From NCBI GenBank assembly GCA_027306845.1, contig DAHUYY010000026.1, positions 5,977 to 14,234 on the forward strand: a stretch of DNA of 8,258 nt, read 5' to 3'. Made by a program: the position numbers and the translations under genes. How positions within the stretch are numbered: the first letter of the stretch is position 1; every line of letters begins with the position of its first letter. The notes under the pieces were generated by a model. That model did no database searches, was not told the DNA's origin, and saw only the letters and a program-made list of their open reading frames with translations. Shown piece by piece: positions 4,895 to 8,258 of this stretch. The DNA is from Vulcanimicrobiota bacterium. GTDB taxonomy: Bacteria > Vulcanimicrobiota > Vulcanimicrobiia > Vulcanimicrobiales > Vulcanimicrobiaceae.

Positions 4895-6293
4895 CGTTTG
4901 GATATCGGTTCCGGCACTGCTCGCCGGAGCTCTCTTCGCCGGCTCAGCCGGCGCAGCACAGCGGCCGCTCGACTTACGAGAAGCGGTTGCCTACGCACTC
5001 GCACACAACTCCACGGTCGCCGCTTCGGCGGCGGCGGTAGCGGCAGCGAGATCTTCTTTCGCCACCCAGAAAACGCAAAATCTGCCGACCGCCGGCGCCT
5101 CGCTGAACAACATAATGTCGAAGAGCTCGAATTACGGCGGCGCCTACGCCGTCATCGGCGCCCAGCAACAGAGTGTCTTCAGCCAAAACACCGCGCAGTT
5201 GCAGGCACAATACACGCTTACCACCGGGGGCCTCGCCGGCATTCAGCTTGCCGTATCGAAGGCGAACCTCGAACAAGCGCAAGCGAACCTCCGCAACGCC
5301 CAGGCGCAAGTGGCAACCTCGGTGACGAGTGCATATAACGCCGTCGTGCAGGACGACGAACTGGTGAACGTCGATCGCGGCGACCTTCAATATCAGCGAC
5401 TGCTCTTACAAAACGCCCGCGTGAAAGAGCGCGCCGGTGTTGCCGCCGGGGTCGATGTCCTCTCCGCACGCGTCGCCGTTGCGCGCAGCGAATCGACGCT
5501 CGTTGCCGCCCGGGCGAACGTTGCCAACGCCCTCGACACGCTCTGTCAAAGCATCGGCGCCCCGCTCGACACGCATTTTTCGCTGCCGAAGCGGCTTGCA
5601 ATGCCTCCGCTCCCGGCGATGTCGATGCAAAAAATCGAGCGGATCGCTTTGGCAAACCGTGCCGATATAGCAAGCGCTCGCGAGGCGCTTCGAGTCGCCG
5701 ATCTCAACCGTAAGAGCTGGCTGCCGCAACTTTTTCCGCAGATACAACTCTCGGCCGCGGTCGGCAATCAATTTTCCCCAACCAATGCCGTCTTCACGCA
5801 ACAACAACTCGATTACGAGTATGCCGCTGGGCTTATCCCGCATAAAATCTTCGTTCCGCGCGGGACTCCGGGCTTCTGGCAAATTCAGGCTCTCTCAACC
5901 TTCAATTTACCGATCGTCGATTACGGGGCTCGCCGTTTATCGCGAGTCAACTACGAGGCCGCCGTGCGCAGCGCTCGACTCGCCTTGGAAAACACAAAAC
6001 TCGTCGCTCTCAACGACGTGCGCAGCGCGTATCGCGCGGCCACCTCGGCGATCGCTCAAGTGGGCTTTGCAAAACAAGAAGCTCGCCTAGGCATCGAAAG
6101 CGCTCGGATCAAGCAGCTTCAATATAGGGCGGGCGTGGCCGCACTCTCCGATGTCGTTCAAGCCCAGCAAACATCCATTTCAGCGCAAAACGATCTCATA
6201 TCGGCGCGCGTGGCCTACGTCGACGCGCTGGTACGTTTGCGCACCTCCATGGGTATTTTTTCACCGACGAACGCCGTCGCCGACCTTCACTAA
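4878..6293 (+). CDS. TolC-family outer-membrane efflux channel
   Basis: A 471-residue exported channel subunit, normal for the family; three of these form the outer-membrane duct of a tripartite efflux pump. The signal peptide is residues 1-26 (MRRLLFVWIS core, cleavage likely after AGSAGA). Two tandem outer-membrane-efflux repeats follow: the first begins at LDLREAVAYALAHNSTV (31-47), the second at KIERIALANRADIASAREAL. Each leads into long Ala/Gln-rich coiled-coil helices and a strand region (LPTAGASLN; LFPQIQLSAAVGNQ). The late RIKQLQYRAGVAALSDVVQAQ stretch is diagnostic. I chose ATG 4878 over the in-frame GTG at 4857 because it gives a compact signal peptide and has AGG 6 nt upstream; the GTG has no ribosome binding site and would add seven Arg-rich residues. 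The start lies in a hairpin loop. The adaptor gene follows after 8 nt, its ribosome binding site overlapping this stop codon. Confidence 0.94.
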   Translation: MRRLLFVWISVPALLAGALFAGSAGAAQRPLDLREAVAYALAHNSTVAASAAAVAAARSSFATQKTQNLPTAGASLNNIMSKSSNYGGAYAVIGAQQQSVFSQNTAQLQAQYTLTTGGLAGIQLAVSKANLEQAQANLRNAQAQVATSVTSAYNAVVQDDELVNVDRGDLQYQRLLLQNARVKERAGVAAGVDVLSARVAVARSESTLVAARANVANALDTLCQSIGAPLDTHFSLPKRLAMPPLPAMSMQKIERIALANRADIASAREALRVADLNRKSWLPQLFPQIQLSAAVGNQFSPTNAVFTQQQLDYEYAAGLIPHKIFVPRGTPGFWQIQALSTFNLPIVDYGARRLSRVNYEAAVRSARLALENTKLVALNDVRSAYRAATSAIAQVGFAKQEARLGIESARIKQLQYRAGVAALSDVVQAQQTSISAQNDLISARVAYVDALVRLRTSMGIFSPTNAVADLH

Positions 6294-6297
6294 GGAG
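6292..6297 (+). promoter_or_regulatory. Ribosome binding site of the adaptor gene overlapping the TolC stop
   Basis: AAGGAG shares its first two bases with the TAA stop of the TolC gene and lies 4 nt before ATG 6302. Ribosomes finishing the channel gene would be positioned to start the adaptor, keeping the two subunits in step. Confidence 0.65.
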
Positions 6298-6301
6298 CAC
6301 T

Positions 6302-7597
6302 ATGAACAAGAAAGCCCGGATCATCGTCATCGTCGCGATCGCCGCGATACTCCTCGTCGGGCTCGCGCTTGCGTTCCGTCCGCATTCATCCAACTCGGTC
6401 GCCGTTAAAACAGTAACAATCGAGCCGACGACCTTCGTGGTAAAGCTTCCGGAAAACGGAACCGTGATGCACCCGCACATGGAAACGATCCCGGCCTTAG
6501 TTGGTGGAAATCTCGCAAGCCTCGATGTAAAAGCCGGCAATCGCGTACGCGCCGGTGAGGTTCTCGCTACGATCGAAAATCCGTCACTCGACGCCAACGC
6601 CGCCGGAGCTCTCGCCGATTACCAGAGCTCGGTTGCAAACGTTAGCACCGCTGCAATTCAAGAACGCAACGCCCGCGTGCAATACCAGGCCGGGGTCGAC
6701 ACCGCACGAAGCAACCTCGACGAGGCGCGTCGCGTTATGCAAGCCGACGAGACGCTCTATGCCGACAAGGCGATTCCGCGCAGCCAACTCGATGCCGACC
6801 GAGCGAAGGAAGAGCAGGCGAAAGTCGCGTACGATCAATCGGTCGAGCAGCTTAAACTCGGCGCGGTGACCGGTTACGGCACGAGTTCGGTGCAAGCTGC
6901 GAAAGCGCAGGCTTTGAAATCGAAGATCCTCAACGACCAGGCCCAACAACAACTCGGCTTCGAACGCATCGTCGCGCCGTTCGACGGCATCATTCAGAGC
7001 GTTGCGCCGCGCCCCACCGACGCGAACCGCACGATTCTTCCCGGAGACGCCGTCTCCGCCGGGCAAGCAATGTTTACCATCGCCGAAGGCAGCGCGTACG
7101 TCGTCCAAGCGCAAGTCGACGAACAAGACGTTCACGCCGTTAAACTCGGCATGCCGGTCAACGTAACGAGCGAAGATTTTCCCCACACTACCCTCCACGG
7201 ACACATCGAGCGTATTTCGCCGATTGCCACCCGCTCCACCGATGCCGGGTCGACGGCACGCGAAGTTCTGACGACGATTGCGCTCGACGAGACGAGTCCG
7301 GTGCTGCGCGACGGAATGACCGCGAATGTCGATATTCTCACGACGAGCGTTCCGCACGCGCTCGTCGTTCCGACCGCCGCGATCGTTCACGTGAAGAAAC
7401 AAACGAAGGTGTGGCTCGTACGCGACGGCAAGGCCCATGAAGTTGCAGTCGTCATCGGCCAGAGCAACGACGTACAGAGCGTCGTTCGCTCGGGGCTCAC
7501 CAAAGGCGAAACAATCGTCGCTACGGCGCTGCCCACGTTACACGAAGGCATGCGCATCCTCCCGATTCCGCAGAGCAGCCCCTCGGGTACTCCGTGA
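6302..7597 (+). CDS. Membrane-fusion (HlyD/MacA-type) periplasmic adaptor
   Basis: A 431-residue adaptor that would link an inner-membrane ABC permease to the TolC channel. Domains in order: an N-terminal membrane anchor at 6-25 with no lipobox cysteine; first half of the lipoyl domain near 65-97 (VGGNLASLDVKAGNRVRAGEVLATIENP); an alpha-helical coiled-coil hairpin about 100-218, Ala/Gln-rich, which should meet the tips of TolC; second lipoyl half at 220-262 (ERIVAPFDGIIQSVAP, then GDAVSAGQAMFTIAEG); a beta-barrel about 264-350 (VDEQDVHAVKLGMPVNVT, LRDGMTANVDI); and a membrane-proximal domain about 355-420 (VVPTAAIVHVKKQTKVWLV). Its TGA stop overlaps the GTG start of the ABC permease, so this is a MacA-like partner of an ABC pump rather than an RND adaptor. 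The substrate is not evident. Confidence 0.94.
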   Translation: MNKKARIIVIVAIAAILLVGLALAFRPHSSNSVAVKTVTIEPTTFVVKLPENGTVMHPHMETIPALVGGNLASLDVKAGNRVRAGEVLATIENPSLDANAAGALADYQSSVANVSTAAIQERNARVQYQAGVDTARSNLDEARRVMQADETLYADKAIPRSQLDADRAKEEQAKVAYDQSVEQLKLGAVTGYGTSSVQAAKAQALKSKILNDQAQQQLGFERIVAPFDGIIQSVAPRPTDANRTILPGDAVSAGQAMFTIAEGSAYVVQAQVDEQDVHAVKLGMPVNVTSEDFPHTTLHGHIERISPIATRSTDAGSTAREVLTTIALDETSPVLRDGMTANVDILTTSVPHALVVPTAAIVHVKKQTKVWLVRDGKAHEVAVVIGQSNDVQSVVRSGLTKGETIVATALPTLHEGMRILPIPQSSPSGTP

Positions 7598-8258
7598 GCG
7601 TTCTCGCGGCCTACATCGAAGAAGCCCTCGCATCCCTCTGGCGCAATCGCCTCCGATCGGCGCTCTCGCTCCTTGGAACGATCATTGGGATCGCGTCGAC
7701 GATCGCCGTCTTGGGACTCAGCCAAGCGGGTTCGCTCGGCTTGGAGAAATCGCTCGGCAACGCCGATTCGGTTGGGTGGGTAGCATTCGTCGATCGGTCG
7801 TCGGATAATCCGCTTGCGGCAACGCTCTATTACCGCGATGTCGCTCGCTTCGTCGCTCGGAGTGACGGCGCTATCGCCTCGGCCTACGCGGGATATTTCG
7901 GTCGTCCGTTTCCGGTGAACGTCGGTGGGAAGACCCATTATCCGCAACTCCGCGGGACCGACAAAGGCGACGATGCGATGGTGATCCTCGAGGGCCGCAA
8001 GCTCGATCACAACGACGTTTTGGCTTCAGCGAACGTCGCCATGATCTCAAAAGAGGCGCGTAAAACGCTCTTCCCGCATGAAGATCCGGTTGGGCGAAGC
8101 ATCTCCGTCGGCAACGCTCGCTTGCGCATCGTCGGTGTTTTCGACGCCACCGGCAGCCTACTCAGCAACGCCGTCGGCGACGCAATCTACGTCCCGTATA
8201 CCACGATGCACCGCATCGCCCCGGGCCCGATCGACGGAATTATTTTTTATGCAGTACC
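7594..8258 (+). CDS. MacB/FtsX-type ABC transporter permease, 3' end beyond right edge
   Basis: About 221 codons are visible. The N-terminus (EALASLWRNRLRSALSLLGTIIGIASTIAVL, given here as the segment near residues 10-40, with key RNRLRSALS then GTIIGI) is the first cytoplasmic helix and TM1 of MacB-family permeases. It is followed by the large periplasmic core domain (MacB_PCD, from about residue 45), with typical stretches such as VAMISKEARKTLFPHEDPVGRS, RLRIVGVFDATG and AIYVPYTTM. The remaining three membrane segments and FtsX domain should lie past the edge. The start is GTG 7594, overlapping the adaptor TGA as GTGA, with no separate ribosome binding site, so translation is coupled. No Walker motifs precede it, unlike canonical MacB where the ATPase is fused at the N-terminus; the ATPase must be a separate gene, probably downstream. 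With the adaptor and TolC genes it forms an ABC-type tripartite export system. Confidence 0.93.
   Translation, partial: MSVLAAYIEEALASLWRNRLRSALSLLGTIIGIASTIAVLGLSQAGSLGLEKSLGNADSVGWVAFVDRSSDNPLAATLYYRDVARFVARSDGAIASAYAGYFGRPFPVNVGGKTHYPQLRGTDKGDDAMVILEGRKLDHNDVLASANVAMISKEARKTLFPHEDPVGRSISVGNARLRIVGVFDATGSLLSNAVGDAIYVPYTTMHRIAPGPIDGIIFYAV

Noticed and set aside
6584..7438. 284-codon minus-strand frame
   Set aside because: Antisense to the membrane-fusion adaptor, which has a ribosome binding site and all expected domains.
7387..8010. 207-codon minus-strand frame near the right edge
   Set aside because: It spans the adaptor/permease junction antisense to two recognised genes.
1..8258. CRISPR arrays, tRNA or rRNA genes, insertion sequences, attachment sites
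   Set aside because: No direct-repeat array, no recognisable tRNA or rRNA sequence, no transposase or terminal inverted repeats seen on either strand.

Overview
This is an accessory-type bacterial chromosomal stretch with high GC and strong G/C preference at third codon positions. The organism looks diderm, because it encodes a TolC-type outer-membrane channel and a periplasmic adaptor, yet it also carries RNase J, which is uncommon in Proteobacteria. That mix fits deeply branching diderm phyla such as the Eremiobacterota/WPS-2, Armatimonadota or Acidobacteriota. This placement is an inference from gene content only and is weak.

Left part, minus strand (about 3703 down to 1): rnj (RNase J) is followed 10 nt later by a 10-TM EamA/DMT transporter, then after 45 nt by a small Tat-signal protein, whose stop codon overlaps the start of an amidase-signature hydrolase that runs off the left edge. 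The spacings suggest one transcription unit. Three of the four genes appear to start with TTG or GTG. The Tat protein and the amidase read like one exported amidase split by a -1 frame change, or like two translationally coupled genes.

Middle (3704-4058): a 355-nt interval without a convincing complete gene. It holds a strong Shine-Dalgarno and an ATG leading into a signal-peptide-like stretch (from 3758). That frame runs on deep into the next gene, so it is either a decayed gene or a short leader whose real end I cannot fix.

Right part, plus strand (4059 to the edge): a Yip1-family membrane protein, then a TolC-family channel, a membrane-fusion/HlyD-type adaptor and the start of a MacB/FtsX-type ABC permease. 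The last three form a tripartite ABC efflux or export system spanning inner membrane, periplasm and outer membrane. The ATPase is not visible and probably lies past the right edge. The adaptor stop and permease start overlap (GTGA). The TolC start codon sits in the loop of a near-perfect 11-bp hairpin followed by T residues, which looks like a terminator/attenuator or an operator controlling the efflux genes. This is the most interesting non-coding signal in the window.

Most of the window is recognisable families in an ordinary arrangement. I do not see a clearly new system. The points deserving a second look are the hairpin at the TolC start, the split Tat-amidase, and the unresolved interval between rnj and the Yip1 gene.
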